Origin: Sulfurospirillum oryzae
Lineage (GTDB): Bacteria; Campylobacterota; Campylobacteria; Campylobacterales; Sulfurospirillaceae
DNA length: 64,000 bases
Assembly (NCBI RefSeq): GCF_025770725.1
Contig: NZ_JANZKZ010000004.1
Coordinates: 124,001 to 188,000 of the forward strand
Reading direction: 5' to 3'
Every line of letters starts with the position of its first letter. Positions within the stretch are counted from its first letter, which is position 1. The translations under genes were made by a program, and so were the position numbers. The notes beneath the pieces are model-generated. The model did not search any database. It saw only the letters and a list, made by a program, of their open reading frames with translations, and was not told the origin of the DNA. Below are positions 1 to 8,868 of the stretch, in pieces.

Positions 1-535
1 CGCGGTTTTCCAAAAAATGTGCCACATTATTGAGCGTGGCGTCTACTTGTGTGGTTTCATTTTGCTTGGTATAGAGCCAAAAAAACTTTTCTAACCACAC
101 CTCCAATGCTTTTACATGTAAAGATGAATATCCCTCAATAAGCGCTTTAATAATACGCGTAAATGCTTCAAATAACGCTTTGTGAAAAATGAGAGGTGAT
201 GTTAGTGGTAGAAGTGTGGTAGCTTCTTTAAAATGTCTTTCTTGGATATGCGCGCAAAAGTCAGCGTCAAGGTAAACCATAACATAACTGCGTTTGCTCT
301 CTTTGATAGGGTTGCACGAATGTTGCGTATAGGGTGGAATGATGGCAAGAGCGCCTTGCTCTAAAAAAAACGAACCGTTTGGTGTTTGAAAACAGGTTTG
401 ACCTTCTAGCATAAAGCCGATGGAAAGGGTAGGGTGTGCATGCGTCTCGTAAGCGCGCGTACTTTGCAGCGTTTGACGTATCTGCACAAAAGGTGCTTCC
501 TTGTAACCTGTCGTTGTTGTTTTTGACGTATTCAT
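1..535 (-). CDS. AraC-type transcriptional regulator, N-terminal part (cut by window edge)
   Basis: The minus-strand frame is open from an ATG at 535 to the left edge of the window and reads MNTSKTTTTGYKEAPFVQ onward for 178 codons with no stop. The segment with THAHPTLSIGFMLEGQT, then FFLEQGALAIIPPYTQHSC, is the cupin-like ligand-binding half of AraC-family regulators: a conserved H-P pair, a G-rich beta turn and the IIPP-x-x-x-H signature. The C-terminal DNA-binding domain would lie outside the window. A shorter open frame overlaps it in another register but looks like nothing known. No strong ribosome binding site is visible before the ATG. The gene is divergent from the Sel1-repeat gene. 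The ligand cannot be predicted. Confidence 0.8.
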   Translation of the reverse strand, partial: MNTSKTTTTGYKEAPFVQIRQTLQSTRAYETHAHPTLSIGFMLEGQTCFQTPNGSFFLEQGALAIIPPYTQHSCNPIKESKRSYVMVYLDADFCAHIQERHFKEATTLLPLTSPLIFHKALFEAFTRIIKALIEGYSSLHVKALEVWLEKFFWLYTKQNETTQVDATLNNVAHFLENR

Positions 536-581
536 GTTGGTATTGTAATATAATAATCAAAATGATGGCAAGGAGAAAAAT

Positions 582-1268
582 ATGCATAAACTCTTTTTTA
601 TCGTAACAATCATCGTTGCAACTTCTGCACTCTATGCTTTAGATTTGGTGCGCGAAAGTGAGCTTCAAAATGAGTGCGATCACAACAATGGTGTGGCATG
701 TTTACAATTAGGAACGATGTACCATCTAGGTGATGGTGTCGCTACCAATTTTAGGAAAGCGAAAGAGCTCTACACTCAATCATGCAGTTTAGGCGTTGCT
801 AAAGGCTGTTCAAGTCTTGGATTTATGTATGAAAATGGGCATGCTGGTACAAACTATGCTAAGGCGGCTGAACTGTATGAAAAAGCTTGTGTGCTTGGTG
901 ATGCCTTTGCATGTGAAAGCTTGGCTGTTTTGTATGAAAATGGTAAAGGTGTGAGTGAAGATTTGCAACAAGCAGTCAATTACTATGATCGCGCGTGCAG
1001 TGGTGGGGCAGCAAGCAGTTGCGCTCATCTTGCTTTGCTGTACGAGCAAGATGAAAATTATGTCAGTGCTGCGATTTACCATCAAAATGGGTGTGATGCG
1101 GGCGATGCAAAAGAGTGTTCGCGCATAGGGACAATGTACTACTATGGACAAGGCGTAAGCCAAAGAGAAGAGCAAGCTGCCAAGCTTTTTAAAAAAGCGT
1201 GTGAGTTAGGTGATGAAATAGCGTGCAAAAACTATGAGCTCATTAAGAAGAGCTACTATATCGAATAA
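582..1268 (+). CDS. Sel1-like repeat, cysteine-rich secreted protein (Hcp-type)
   Basis: 228 aa with a signal peptide (residues 1-19, ending in ALYA). The rest is about five Sel1-like repeats of roughly 36 residues (G-x-x-Y-x-x-G-x-G-V, then A-x-x-x-Y-x-x-A-C-x-x-G). Each repeat carries a pair of cysteines spaced as in Helicobacter cysteine-rich proteins (Hcp), where each pair forms a disulfide that staples the helix-turn-helix. This implies a periplasmic or secreted protein-binding scaffold. One repeat (around YEQDENYVSAAIYH) has a shortened turn. AGGAG lies just upstream of the ATG. The next gene follows by 12 bp, so the two may be co-transcribed. No partner can be named; some Hcp proteins bind penicillin-like ligands, but that is not shown here. 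Confidence 0.85.
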   Translation: MHKLFFIVTIIVATSALYALDLVRESELQNECDHNNGVACLQLGTMYHLGDGVATNFRKAKELYTQSCSLGVAKGCSSLGFMYENGHAGTNYAKAAELYEKACVLGDAFACESLAVLYENGKGVSEDLQQAVNYYDRACSGGAASSCAHLALLYEQDENYVSAAIYHQNGCDAGDAKECSRIGTMYYYGQGVSQREEQAAKLFKKACELGDEIACKNYELIKKSYYIE

Positions 1269-1280
1269 GCCAAATATTTT

Positions 1281-3989
1281 ATGACACGTAAACATGTAAA
1301 TTGGCATGCACAAGACTCGCAAGAGATTTTGGAAGCTTTACATGTAAACGAATATGAGGGCTTATCTTCGGATGAAATTGGAAAACGTCGATCACAGTAT
1401 GGCGCCAATATTTTGAGTAAAAAACAAGAAGAGTCGGCTTTAAAACTCTTCTTGCTTCAGTTTCACCAACCCCTTGTTTACATTCTTCTTCTAGCGTGTG
1501 TCATTATGGCGCTTTTAGAAGAGTGGATGGATACAGGGGTTATCTTTGCCGTTGTCTTTATCAATGCGATCATTGGTTACATGCAAGAGTCCAAAGCGCG
1601 TAAAGCCATTGAAGCACTCGTCAGACTGAGCCGTAGCAATGTGATGGTTCTTCGTGATGGTAAAAAGTTTCTGCTTGAATCTTCCTTGATTGTTGTTGGC
1701 GACATCGTACTGCTTTACTCCGGCGATAAAATTCCTGCGGATGTCAAACTTCTGCACTCCAAAGAGCTTAAAGTTGATGAGTCTTTACTGACGGGCGAGT
1801 CACTTTCTGTTGAAAAAAGCGTGGGCGTAGTGCATGCTGATACCCCTTTAGCCGATCGTGTCAATATGCTTTTTGCCTCAACACTGGTGACCTATGGACA
1901 GGGAATGGGTGTTGTGGTCAGTGTGGGAGATGAGAGCCAACTTGGCAAGATCAACGCAATGATTTCACAAGCGGATGTCCTCCAAACACCTCTTACGAAA
2001 AAGCTTGCCTTTTTTTCTAAACGCATACTTTATGGTATTTTAGCGATGGCAGGAGTGGCGTTTGTCATTGGTATTATTCGTGGAGAAGAGCTGGTCATCA
2101 CTTTTTTAGCGTCCGTTTCGATGGCGGTAGGGGTTATTCCCGAGGGATTGCCTGCTGCGATGACCATCATTCTCGCGATCGGGGTGGTAAAAATGGCACG
2201 TAAAAATGCCATCATCCGCAAGCTTCCCGCCGTAGAAACACTGGGGAGTACGACGGTTATTTGCACCGATAAAACAGGCACTCTTACCCAGAATGCAATG
2301 ACAGTTACTGAAATCATGGCGGGTGAAAAAGCTTATACACTCAGTGGTAATGGGTATGATCCCAATGGTGAGATTTTAGAAGAGGGTATGCCCGTTACAC
2401 TCCAGAAAACGACGCCACTTTATGAAGTGTTAGTGTGTGGTGTGCTGTGCAATACTTCGCATCATGTGAATGTGGAGGGTGTTTATACGATAGAAGGTGA
2501 CCCAACGGAGGGGGCGCTTATTGTCTCTGCACTCAAAGCGGGCATCAAAGAGGAGCTGTTGAGCCAAGAGTTTGAACACGTCGATACGCTTTCCTTCGAG
2601 TCAGAACATCAGTATATGGCGTCAGGTTATAGCACGTATGGTGGCGCATCTTACCCTGTTTATGTTAAAGGCTCAGTAGAAAAAATCTTAGAGCGATGCG
2701 ATGTTTACATGGATGCACAAGGAGCACTCTTAACGATTGATAAAGAGGGTATTTTAGCCCATGCAAATGCAATGGCAAGCAAAGGACTACGCATTTTAGC
2801 CTTTGCAAAAGTGCATCTAAAAGAAAAAACCAATCAACTTGGGCACCATCACTTGCAAAGCGGGCTTATTTTTTTAGGTCTTCAAGGGATGATCGACCCA
2901 CCGCGTTTAGGTGTTATCGAAGCGCTTCAAAGTTGCTATCATGCTGGTATTTTGGTCAAGATGATCACAGGAGATCATAGCATAACCGCTTTGTCTATCG
3001 CACATTCCATTGGGTTAAAAACGGATGAAGAAACGCCTGTTTTAACCGGCAAAGAGATGGATGCTCTGAGCGATGAATCATTAGCGGCGCTGATTGAAAA
3101 GGTCAATGTCTATGCTCGCATCGCACCTGAGCAAAAATTGCGTCTGGTCAAAGCACTTCAATCACTTTCTCATATCGTCGCCATGACAGGGGATGGGGTC
3201 AATGACGCTCCTGCTCTTCGCCAAGCTAACATTGGAATCGCTATGGGCATAGCAGGTACCGAAGTTGCCAAAGAGTCCGCCGATATGATCTTGACAGATG
3301 ATAACTTCGCTACACTCGAAGATGCCATCGAAGAGGGACGTGTGGTCTATGACAACATCATTAAGTTTATCACATGGGTACTTCCTTCCAACATGGGCGA
3401 GGGGCTTATCGTCATTTTTGCGATTATTTCGGGGATGACACTGCCGATATTGCCGTTGCAAATACTCTGGATCAATATGGCAACCGATAGCGTTTTAGGC
3501 ATCATGCTCGCGTATGAGCCTAAAGAGAAAAACTTGATGGATCGACCACCGCGCAATGCTTCTGAGCCTATTTTAACCGGAGTGCTTATTTTTAAAGTCT
3601 TTTTGGTGGGTACGATACTGTTCATCAACGCTCTTTGCGCATTTTACTATGTGCAAGATTTGGGTATGAGTGAAGAAGTGGCGCGCACCTTAGTGGTCAA
3701 CATCTTTGTTTTTGGCGAGATGTTCTATCTTTTCAACTGCCGCTCTTTGACCTACTCTATGTTCCAAATAGGCTTTTTTAGCAACCCTTATCTTCTCTAT
3801 GGTGTTGTGAGTATTATCGTTTTTGAACTACTTTTCATCTATGCACCTTTTATGAACGTGATGTTTAAAAGTGCACCTCTAGGCGCTTTAGAGTGGGGTA
3901 TGACGTTGGCTTCAAGCCTTGTCGTTTACGTTGTCATCGAGTTTGAAAAAAGATTTACAAGTAAAAGGCGTTTACAAAAAATAAGTTAG
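1281..3989 (+). CDS. Cation-transporting P-type ATPase (P2/Ca2+ type)
   Basis: 902 aa with the full P-type ATPase plan. There is an N-terminal cation-ATPase domain, the actuator-domain TGES loop (about residues 171-174), the transmembrane PEGLPA motif (about 287) typical of P2 (Ca2+ or Na+/K+-like) pumps, the phosphorylated aspartate in DKTGTLTQN (D330), the nucleotide-binding domain, TGDGVNDAP (about 636-644), and a C-terminal bundle of membrane helices. PEGLP argues against heavy-metal P1B pumps, which have CPC and N-terminal metal sites. The transported ion is probably Ca2+ (inference). The ATG has only a weak upstream binding site. The stop codon overlaps that of the convergent gene at 3986. 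Confidence 0.93.
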   Translation: MTRKHVNWHAQDSQEILEALHVNEYEGLSSDEIGKRRSQYGANILSKKQEESALKLFLLQFHQPLVYILLLACVIMALLEEWMDTGVIFAVVFINAIIGYMQESKARKAIEALVRLSRSNVMVLRDGKKFLLESSLIVVGDIVLLYSGDKIPADVKLLHSKELKVDESLLTGESLSVEKSVGVVHADTPLADRVNMLFASTLVTYGQGMGVVVSVGDESQLGKINAMISQADVLQTPLTKKLAFFSKRILYGILAMAGVAFVIGIIRGEELVITFLASVSMAVGVIPEGLPAAMTIILAIGVVKMARKNAIIRKLPAVETLGSTTVICTDKTGTLTQNAMTVTEIMAGEKAYTLSGNGYDPNGEILEEGMPVTLQKTTPLYEVLVCGVLCNTSHHVNVEGVYTIEGDPTEGALIVSALKAGIKEELLSQEFEHVDTLSFESEHQYMASGYSTYGGASYPVYVKGSVEKILERCDVYMDAQGALLTIDKEGILAHANAMASKGLRILAFAKVHLKEKTNQLGHHHLQSGLIFLGLQGMIDPPRLGVIEALQSCYHAGILVKMITGDHSITALSIAHSIGLKTDEETPVLTGKEMDALSDESLAALIEKVNVYARIAPEQKLRLVKALQSLSHIVAMTGDGVNDAPALRQANIGIAMGIAGTEVAKESADMILTDDNFATLEDAIEEGRVVYDNIIKFITWVLPSNMGEGLIVIFAIISGMTLPILPLQILWINMATDSVLGIMLAYEPKEKNLMDRPPRNASEPILTGVLIFKVFLVGTILFINALCAFYYVQDLGMSEEVARTLVVNIFVFGEMFYLFNCRSLTYSMFQIGFFSNPYLLYGVVSIIVFELLFIYAPFMNVMFKSAPLGALEWGMTLASSLVVYVVIEFEKRFTSKRRLQKIS

Positions 3990-4441
3990 AGATTTTTAGC
4001 GTGATTTTCAAAGCGAAAGTGCGCTTGCGTCATCTGATGGCGGTAAGCAAACATGGCATCCATATCTCTTTTCACAAACCAAAAAAAGAGTCTTTGTAAA
4101 AAAGGAATGGGTGGCGCTAGCGTGATGGTCTCTTCCATACGCGTGCGATTTTCACTTTCTGCTCTAAAACGTCGTTCATGCCTAAATGAAGCAAATGGAC
4201 CTTTTAACATCACATCAACAATACTATGAGGGCAGTTCTTCTCAAGTGCCATTTCCCATCGTGTTGTGATTCCAAATTTTTTAATGTCGAGTACGACGCT
4301 ATTAGGTTCCATCTTCACAATGTTCACTTTTATAGAAGGTGGCGTGATGAGCGGAAGGTTGTGTGTATCGGTATGAAATGCACACACCTCTTGAATCGAG
4401 GCATCTAAAACGCATGTATAGTGAAGGGTAAAATATTTCAT
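3986..4441 (-). CDS. SRPBCC-fold (START/polyketide-cyclase-like) protein
   Basis: 151 aa, no signal peptide. The opening pattern YFTLHYTCVLDASIQEVCAFHTD, the later TTRWEMAL strand and the C-terminal amphipathic helix with FLQRLFFWFVKRDMDAMFAYRH are typical of SRPBCC ligand-binding proteins, a hot-dog-like hydrophobic cavity. The ligand is unknown. Its ATG overlaps the TGA of the upstream cytochrome gene (ATGA), so the two are translationally coupled and may work together. Its stop overlaps the convergent ATPase stop by 3 bp. Confidence 0.7.
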   Translation of the reverse strand: MKYFTLHYTCVLDASIQEVCAFHTDTHNLPLITPPSIKVNIVKMEPNSVVLDIKKFGITTRWEMALEKNCPHSIVDVMLKGPFASFRHERRFRAESENRTRMEETITLAPPIPFLQRLFFWFVKRDMDAMFAYRHQMTQAHFRFENHAKNL

Positions 4442-4776
4442 TGGCTCAGTCTTGCATCGTACAGATATGAAGCGATCTCTTGAAGCGTCTCTTTATCATA
4501 CCCAAGCGAAGGCATCAACCCATGTTTTTTAATAGCTTCTGGCATTAAAGTTGTTTTGGTATTGGGTTGTGCGATCCAATTCACCATAAATGCCACAAAT
4601 TTTTCTTTGGTATCAAACATTTTTTTATAGGCATGTTGTACTTCCTGAATGGCGGGGGCAGAATTGGGTGAAGTGATGGCATGACATGTCACACAGTTGC
4701 CATTAAAAAGTGTTTCACCCAGTGATGCGGCACTAAGAGAAAAAGAAAAAAAGGCAAGTAAAAGTAATTTTTTCAT
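4438..4776 (-). CDS. Small periplasmic c-type cytochrome
   Basis: 112 aa: a signal peptide (about residues 1-17, MKKLLLLAFFSFSLSAAS), one CVTCH haem-attachment site and a downstream LMPSLGY segment whose methionine is a likely axial haem ligand. The C-terminal helix (KETLQEIASYLYDARL) matches the last helix of class I cytochromes c. It is a mono-haem electron carrier of the periplasm. It is the first gene of a two-gene operon with the SRPBCC protein (ATGA overlap). Redox partners cannot be identified from this context. Confidence 0.88.
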   Translation of the reverse strand: MKKLLLLAFFSFSLSAASLGETLFNGNCVTCHAITSPNSAPAIQEVQHAYKKMFDTKEKFVAFMVNWIAQPNTKTTLMPEAIKKHGLMPSLGYDKETLQEIASYLYDARLSQ

Positions 4777-4853
4777 GGGTTAACTTTAGTTTAATTTATG
4801 GCATCATTGTATCAAAAGTCATTTGTTAACAGCTTTGATGTAAGTCATAAGCT

Positions 4854-4865
4854 TTTACATGTAAA
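4854..4865. repeat. TTTACATGTAAA palindrome (intergenic copy)
   Basis: A perfect 12-bp palindrome, 35 bp upstream of the cupin gene. It is one of about 29 exact TTACATGTAA sites in the window (all listed in the findings). As most copies lie inside genes, this one should not be read as an operator on position alone. Confidence 0.9.
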
Positions 4866-4900
4866 GTAAAATAGTTTAAAAATTCCCCAAAGGATCGATC

Positions 4901-5302
4901 ATGCAAAAGGTTTTGTGTTCTTTAGTACTGCTTTTTTCTTTTACATTTGCCGCTGGCAATGTCGAGTCAGTAACCCTTGCCAAGTCCGACAAAAGTTGGG
5001 ATGGCTCAAATTTGCCTGCATATCCCAAAGAAGCGCCTGAGATTTCAGTTTTGAAGATCACCATTCCTGCACATACGGAGCTTCCACTTCACAAACATCC
5101 TATCATCAATGCGGGGTATATGGTAAAAGGCTCACTTAAAGTTGTGACGGATGAGAACAAAACATTGCATCTTAAAGCGGGTGACGCGCTCATCGAAGTG
5201 GTGGACAAGTGGCATTATGGTGTGAATGAGGGCGATGAACCCGTTGAGATTGTCGTCTTTTATGCGGGAACAAAAGCGAGCGCTTATTCCATTAAAAAAT
5301 AG
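4901..5302 (+). CDS. Secreted single-domain cupin protein
   Basis: 133 aa. A signal peptide (MQKVLCSLVLLFSFTFAAG) is followed by one cupin barrel. Cupin motif 1 is seen as PLHKHPIINAGYMVKGSLKVV, with metal-binding histidines and an A-G-Y in place of the usual glutamate region. Motif 2 is GDALIEVVDKWHYGVN, with its histidine. It is probably a periplasmic metal-binding protein; the substrate is unknown and it may be a non-enzymatic sensor or store. GGATCG lies before the ATG. It stands alone between divergent and parallel neighbours. Confidence 0.82.
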   Translation: MQKVLCSLVLLFSFTFAAGNVESVTLAKSDKSWDGSNLPAYPKEAPEISVLKITIPAHTELPLHKHPIINAGYMVKGSLKVVTDENKTLHLKAGDALIEVVDKWHYGVNEGDEPVEIVVFYAGTKASAYSIKK

Positions 5303-5340
5303 TTTTGTTATAATGTGAAAAATCTCCTAAGGAGTGCAAA

Positions 5341-6168
5341 ATGGATACAGAACTGCAAACGCTTCAAAAGTTTTACAATATCGTCATTGAGTTTTTGACC
5401 CATTACAGTTTCCAGCTTTTAGGTGCGTTTATTATTGTCATCATCGGATGGTTTGCAGCGAAATATGTTTATGCGCTTTTGATGCGGGTGTTTGAGCGAA
5501 ACCACTTTGATATTACGCTCTCTAAGTTTGTCGCAAGCGTTGTCAAAATGCTTATTTTTGCCGCGATGATTGTGATAGCACTTGGTAAAGTGGGCATATC
5601 TATCGCTCCTTTTGTCGCTGCCATTGGTGCGGTTTCTTTGACAGCAGGTTTGGCACTTCAAGGCAGTGTTTCAAACTATGCTGCAGGTGTTTTGCTCATC
5701 ATCTCTCGTCCGTTTAAAGTCGGTGATACGCTTTCCATTAGCGGTTTTTACGGTGTGGTGGAAGAGATAAAACTCTCCTATACTGTGCTTCGCAATGAAG
5801 ATGAAGAGCTCATCACGATTCCTAACAAAAAGATGATCGGTGACGTACTGGTAAACTCTTTTGATGTGCGTGTTGTGGAGTCTGGCATTGGTGTGGCGTA
5901 TGAGGAAGACCCTGCTAAAGCGATAGCGCTCATCAAAGAGGTGTTATCGAGCTTTAAAGACGTTTCAAAAGAGCATAAACCCGTTGTGGGTATCGCAAAA
6001 TTTGGTGATAGTTCCATCGAGCTTGGACTTCGTTACTGGGTTCCGACCAAGAGTTATTTTAAGACGCAATATGAGGTCAATCTGGCACTTTATAACATTT
6101 TACATGTAAACAATATCAGCATTCCGTACCCTCAAAGAGAAGTGCGCATTTTAGGAGAAAAAGTTTGA
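5341..6168 (+). CDS. Small-conductance mechanosensitive channel, MscS family
   Basis: 275 aa, close to the size of E. coli MscS. Three N-terminal membrane helices end in the pore-lining TM3 with the family pattern AGLALQGSVSNYAAGVLLI (alternating Gly/Ala faces), followed by SRPFKVGD and the beta and C-terminal cytoplasmic cage domains. It is an inner-membrane safety valve opened by membrane tension during hypo-osmotic shock. AAGGAG sits at good spacing before the ATG. Its TGA overlaps the TTG start of the following DUF2798 gene. Confidence 0.93.
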   Translation: MDTELQTLQKFYNIVIEFLTHYSFQLLGAFIIVIIGWFAAKYVYALLMRVFERNHFDITLSKFVASVVKMLIFAAMIVIALGKVGISIAPFVAAIGAVSLTAGLALQGSVSNYAAGVLLIISRPFKVGDTLSISGFYGVVEEIKLSYTVLRNEDEELITIPNKKMIGDVLVNSFDVRVVESGIGVAYEEDPAKAIALIKEVLSSFKDVSKEHKPVVGIAKFGDSSIELGLRYWVPTKSYFKTQYEVNLALYNILHVNNISIPYPQREVRILGEKV

Positions 6169-6392
6169 TTCCAAAGAAGTATGAGTTTATAACGTTTGCC
6201 TTTTTTATGTCATTGTTTATGACTTTGTTAATGTCGTTTGTCATTACACTAATTAATGTTGGATTTAGTGAAGCTTTTTTCTTTCAATGGTTTGGAGCAT
6301 TTTGGCGAGCTTACATTATCGCATTTCCTGCGGTTTTAACCGTTGTACCACTCGTTCGAAAACTCGTGAAAAAGTTGGTTGCAGAGCATTGA
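6165..6392 (+). CDS. DUF2798 small membrane protein
   Basis: 75 aa with two predicted membrane helices. The pattern SFVITLINVGF...WFGAFWRAYIIAFPAVLTVVPLVRKLV is the DUF2798 signature. Translation starts at TTG within the TTGA that also ends mscS, with AGGAG about 8 bp upstream, so it is coupled to the channel gene. Function unknown; a role next to a tension-gated channel is only suggested by position. Confidence 0.82.
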   Translation: MIPKKYEFITFAFFMSLFMTLLMSFVITLINVGFSEAFFFQWFGAFWRAYIIAFPAVLTVVPLVRKLVKKLVAEH

Positions 6393-6397
6393 TTCAA

Positions 6398-6563
6398 TAG
6401 ACTTCTTTCATAACCTATTAAAGCAAGAGTATTGAGACATAGCACATCACTTTTTTAAAGTAAAAACATTGCCATAGCTTCGGCTATGACTCAATTTTTA
6501 CTTTAAAAAATTAACGCACTCTGTTCAAACTCTTTATGCTTCAAAGGTTATGAAAGAAGTCTA
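6398..6563. mobile_element. MITE-like element with 19-bp perfect terminal inverted repeats
   Basis: The ends are TAGACTTCTTTCATAACCT (6398-6416) and its exact reverse complement (6545-6563). Inside lies a second inverted repeat, 16 bp per arm (6451-6466 and 6495-6510), closed by a CATAGC-TTCG-GCTATG stem (6473-6488). The whole 166 bp can therefore fold into one long hairpin. There is no open reading frame, as expected for a non-autonomous element. A TA dinucleotide bounds both ends, which would fit TA-targeting (Tc1/mariner/IS630-type) insertion. The right end carries the stop codon of the convergent RMD1-family gene. A related right end recurs at 34545-34600. Confidence 0.78.
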
Positions 6564-7352
6564 ATGTTTAAAAAATTCGATGAGTCCCATCACGATCTCG
6601 AAACCAATAAGTCCTATGATGATCCATTCTAAAAATTCACTGTGCTTTTGGTTGAAAAGATCCAGTGACATACTAATGTCTTCTTTGAGGTGAGTGAGCT
6701 TATGCTCGACAATCTCGAAGCGATCTTTGAGCTCTAGGATGGAGGAGAGTCTGTTGTAGAGCTTTTCTGCTTCTTCATTATCCCATAAGATGTTGGGTTT
6801 GTCTAAGAGCAATAGATCGCTTACCATACCATGTTGAATGCTCATCAAACTCCGTGCAAATTCGATAAGCTTGGAGCGTTTCAAAAGCGAGTAACTTTGG
6901 GTAAGATCAAGGAGTTGTTGGCTTTTCTCAAAATGTACGTTGAGATCTTGCTCATACTTCTCTAAGCCCACGCTTTGGGAGACGACAAGAGCGATGATAA
7001 CGAGAAAAAGCGAAAGTGGCTCTTTGAGGATGATTTGCTCATTGTTCACTTTACATGTAACCTCTAAATCTGGCTCAATGAGAATCGGATAATCTTGGAA
7101 AATGGTGTTTTGCTCAAAAGAGTCAGCGTCTTTTATACCTAGTTTCAAGAGGGCTTTGTAAATGGCTTCCTTTTCCCAGTTGATGAAGGTGAGGACATTG
7201 AATTGGGTATAGATTAAAAACGTTTCGCGGTATTGCCAATAAAATGCTTTTTCGATGCCTTTTTTTAACGAGCAGTCCAGTCGTGTTTCTATTTCATGTT
7301 TAACAAAAGGGGTGGGAAGAGAAATCGAAACAAGTGAAAACGATGCAGCCAT
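6561..7352 (-). CDS. RMD1/DUF155 family protein
   Basis: 263 aa. The N-terminal part contains FNVLTFINWEKEAIYKALLKLGI. The central segment EPLSLFLVIIALVVSQSVGLEKYEQDL is followed by long helices, and the C-terminus has SEFLEWIIIGLIGFEIVMGLIEFF, a membrane helix ending the protein. This layout is that of the RMD1/Sif2 family (DUF155), whose eukaryotic members are mitochondrial membrane proteins; the bacterial role is unknown. The TAG stop (6561-6563) lies within the inverted repeat of the adjacent MITE-like element, so the insertion may have set the present C-terminus. Confidence 0.8.
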   Translation of the reverse strand: MAASFSLVSISLPTPFVKHEIETRLDCSLKKGIEKAFYWQYRETFLIYTQFNVLTFINWEKEAIYKALLKLGIKDADSFEQNTIFQDYPILIEPDLEVTCKVNNEQIILKEPLSLFLVIIALVVSQSVGLEKYEQDLNVHFEKSQQLLDLTQSYSLLKRSKLIEFARSLMSIQHGMVSDLLLLDKPNILWDNEEAEKLYNRLSSILELKDRFEIVEHKLTHLKEDISMSLDLFNQKHSEFLEWIIIGLIGFEIVMGLIEFFKH

Positions 7353-7415
7353 AGGAACTCCTTATGCAAAATCATTTTATATTGCATAGTATACATCCAA
7401 ATCAAAACTAAAGCA

Positions 7416-7425
7416 TTACATGTAA
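7416..7425. repeat. TTACATGTAA palindrome (intergenic copy)
   Basis: An exact copy of the dispersed palindrome, between the divergent RMD1-family and efflux genes, about 90 bp upstream of the efflux operon start. Confidence 0.85.
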
Positions 7426-7512
7426 AGAAGTGTTAACAAATTCATGCTAATATTAACGCAATAAATTAAGAAAGTTCTTGTAGGACTTTCCAGATAATTT
7501 CTAAGGATGCCA

Positions 7513-8868
7513 ATGCGTTTGAGGTTTATAGGGTGTATGGTTCTTGGCATGATAAGCGTGCTTGTGGCAGAAGATGATCCGTTAGATACAAGGTCCCTTT
7601 TGCCAAAACAGCAAGCGACGTTTGTAACATGCGCAACGACCGATCTTACCAAGTCTTTAGGACTTTGGGATGTGGTTATGGCGGCACTGTGTAACAACCC
7701 GCAAACGAAAATTGCGTGGCAAACATCGCTTTATCAGGCTTCTTTAGTCGGTGTTAGCCGCTCTGCGTACTTGCCAACACTCAGTGCTACAGGTTCTGTT
7801 CTTAAAAGTGAAAGCAGTGAAACAAAAAGTGGCAATCAAGAAAACATAGGTGTTACACTCTCCTATTTACTCTATGATTTTGGAAAGCGTGATGCGACGT
7901 ATGACAATGCAAGAGCCCTTTTAGATGTGGCACTTTTTTCGGAAAATGGCACGATTCAGAGCGTTTTTCTCTCTGCTATTCAAGCCTACTACACACTTTT
8001 TGGCTCAAATGCCTCATTGGAAGCAAGTCTCGAAGCTGAACGTTCCGCAATGGAAAGTCTTAATGCGGCAAAAACACGTTATAGTGTAGGAACTGCCACA
8101 CCTGCTGATACCCTGCAAGCCCAAACTGCCTATTCACAAGCGATGCTCAATCGCATTCAAGCAGAAGGTAGTGTCAAGAGCGCACAAGGAGAACTCGCAA
8201 GCGTTTTAGGACTGATGCCAGATACCACCATTGGGTTGCAAAATCCACAGCTCTCTATTCCCAGTGATACGTTTGAAAAAAACATAAAAGCATTGATGGA
8301 AGAGGCTCAAAAACTTCGACCTGATTTGATGGCGGCGAGTGCTAAGATCAAAGCAGCAGAAGCCAATGTCAAAGCCGCCAAAGCGGATAATATGCCTACC
8401 TTTTCACTCTCAGCGACGTCAGGACACACCGATACCGTGTTTAATACATCACAGAGAACGTCTAGCATTGGGCTTTATGTGAGCATTCCTATTTTTACAG
8501 GTTATAACACAAAGTATAAAGTGCAAGCGGCACAGCAACAGCTCAAAATCAACGAAGCAGAGTATGAAAAACTCTCCCAAGATGCTAGTTTAGAAGTGTA
8601 TAAAACGTATCAGACCTTGGTGAGTGAAACCCAAGCCACACGCACCAGTAGCGACCTTGTAGCCAGTGCGCAAGCTTCGTATGACTTAGCTCTTGGCAGG
8701 TACAAAGCGGGTGTGGGAACCATACTCGATCTTCTAAGCGCGCAAAGCGCACTGGCGAGTGCCAAACAACAACATATCCAATCACTTTATAACTGGTACA
8801 TTACCAAAGCAAGCCTTGCTAAAGCGATGGGCTCGCTTGATTTTTCAACGATAAAAGGACAACCATGA
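7513..8868 (+). CDS. TolC-family outer-membrane efflux channel
   Basis: 451 aa from the ATG at 7513. An ATG at 7507 is also in frame, but AAGGA (7503-7507) abuts it and is properly spaced only for 7513. A signal peptide is followed by two OEP repeats rich in Ala/Gln coiled coil: YLPTLSATGSV at the start of the first, then LRPDLMAASAKIKAAEANVKAAKADNMPTFSLSA, and a C-terminal YKAGVGTILDLLSAQSALASAKQQ. It is the outer-membrane duct of a tripartite pump. Its TGA overlaps the ATG of the adaptor gene. Confidence 0.93.
   Translation: MRLRFIGCMVLGMISVLVAEDDPLDTRSLLPKQQATFVTCATTDLTKSLGLWDVVMAALCNNPQTKIAWQTSLYQASLVGVSRSAYLPTLSATGSVLKSESSETKSGNQENIGVTLSYLLYDFGKRDATYDNARALLDVALFSENGTIQSVFLSAIQAYYTLFGSNASLEASLEAERSAMESLNAAKTRYSVGTATPADTLQAQTAYSQAMLNRIQAEGSVKSAQGELASVLGLMPDTTIGLQNPQLSIPSDTFEKNIKALMEEAQKLRPDLMAASAKIKAAEANVKAAKADNMPTFSLSATSGHTDTVFNTSQRTSSIGLYVSIPIFTGYNTKYKVQAAQQQLKINEAEYEKLSQDASLEVYKTYQTLVSETQATRTSSDLVASAQASYDLALGRYKAGVGTILDLLSAQSALASAKQQHIQSLYNWYITKASLAKAMGSLDFSTIKGQP

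Noticed and set aside
267-587. A 106-aa open frame on the minus strand near the left edge
   Set aside because: The overlapping frame that begins at 535 and runs off the window reads as an AraC-type ligand-binding domain; the 106-aa frame has no recognisable features.
4854-4865. TTTACATGTAAA as a transcription-factor operator
   Set aside because: Intergenic copies look like operators individually, but most exact copies are inside unrelated genes, so this explanation fails for the family.
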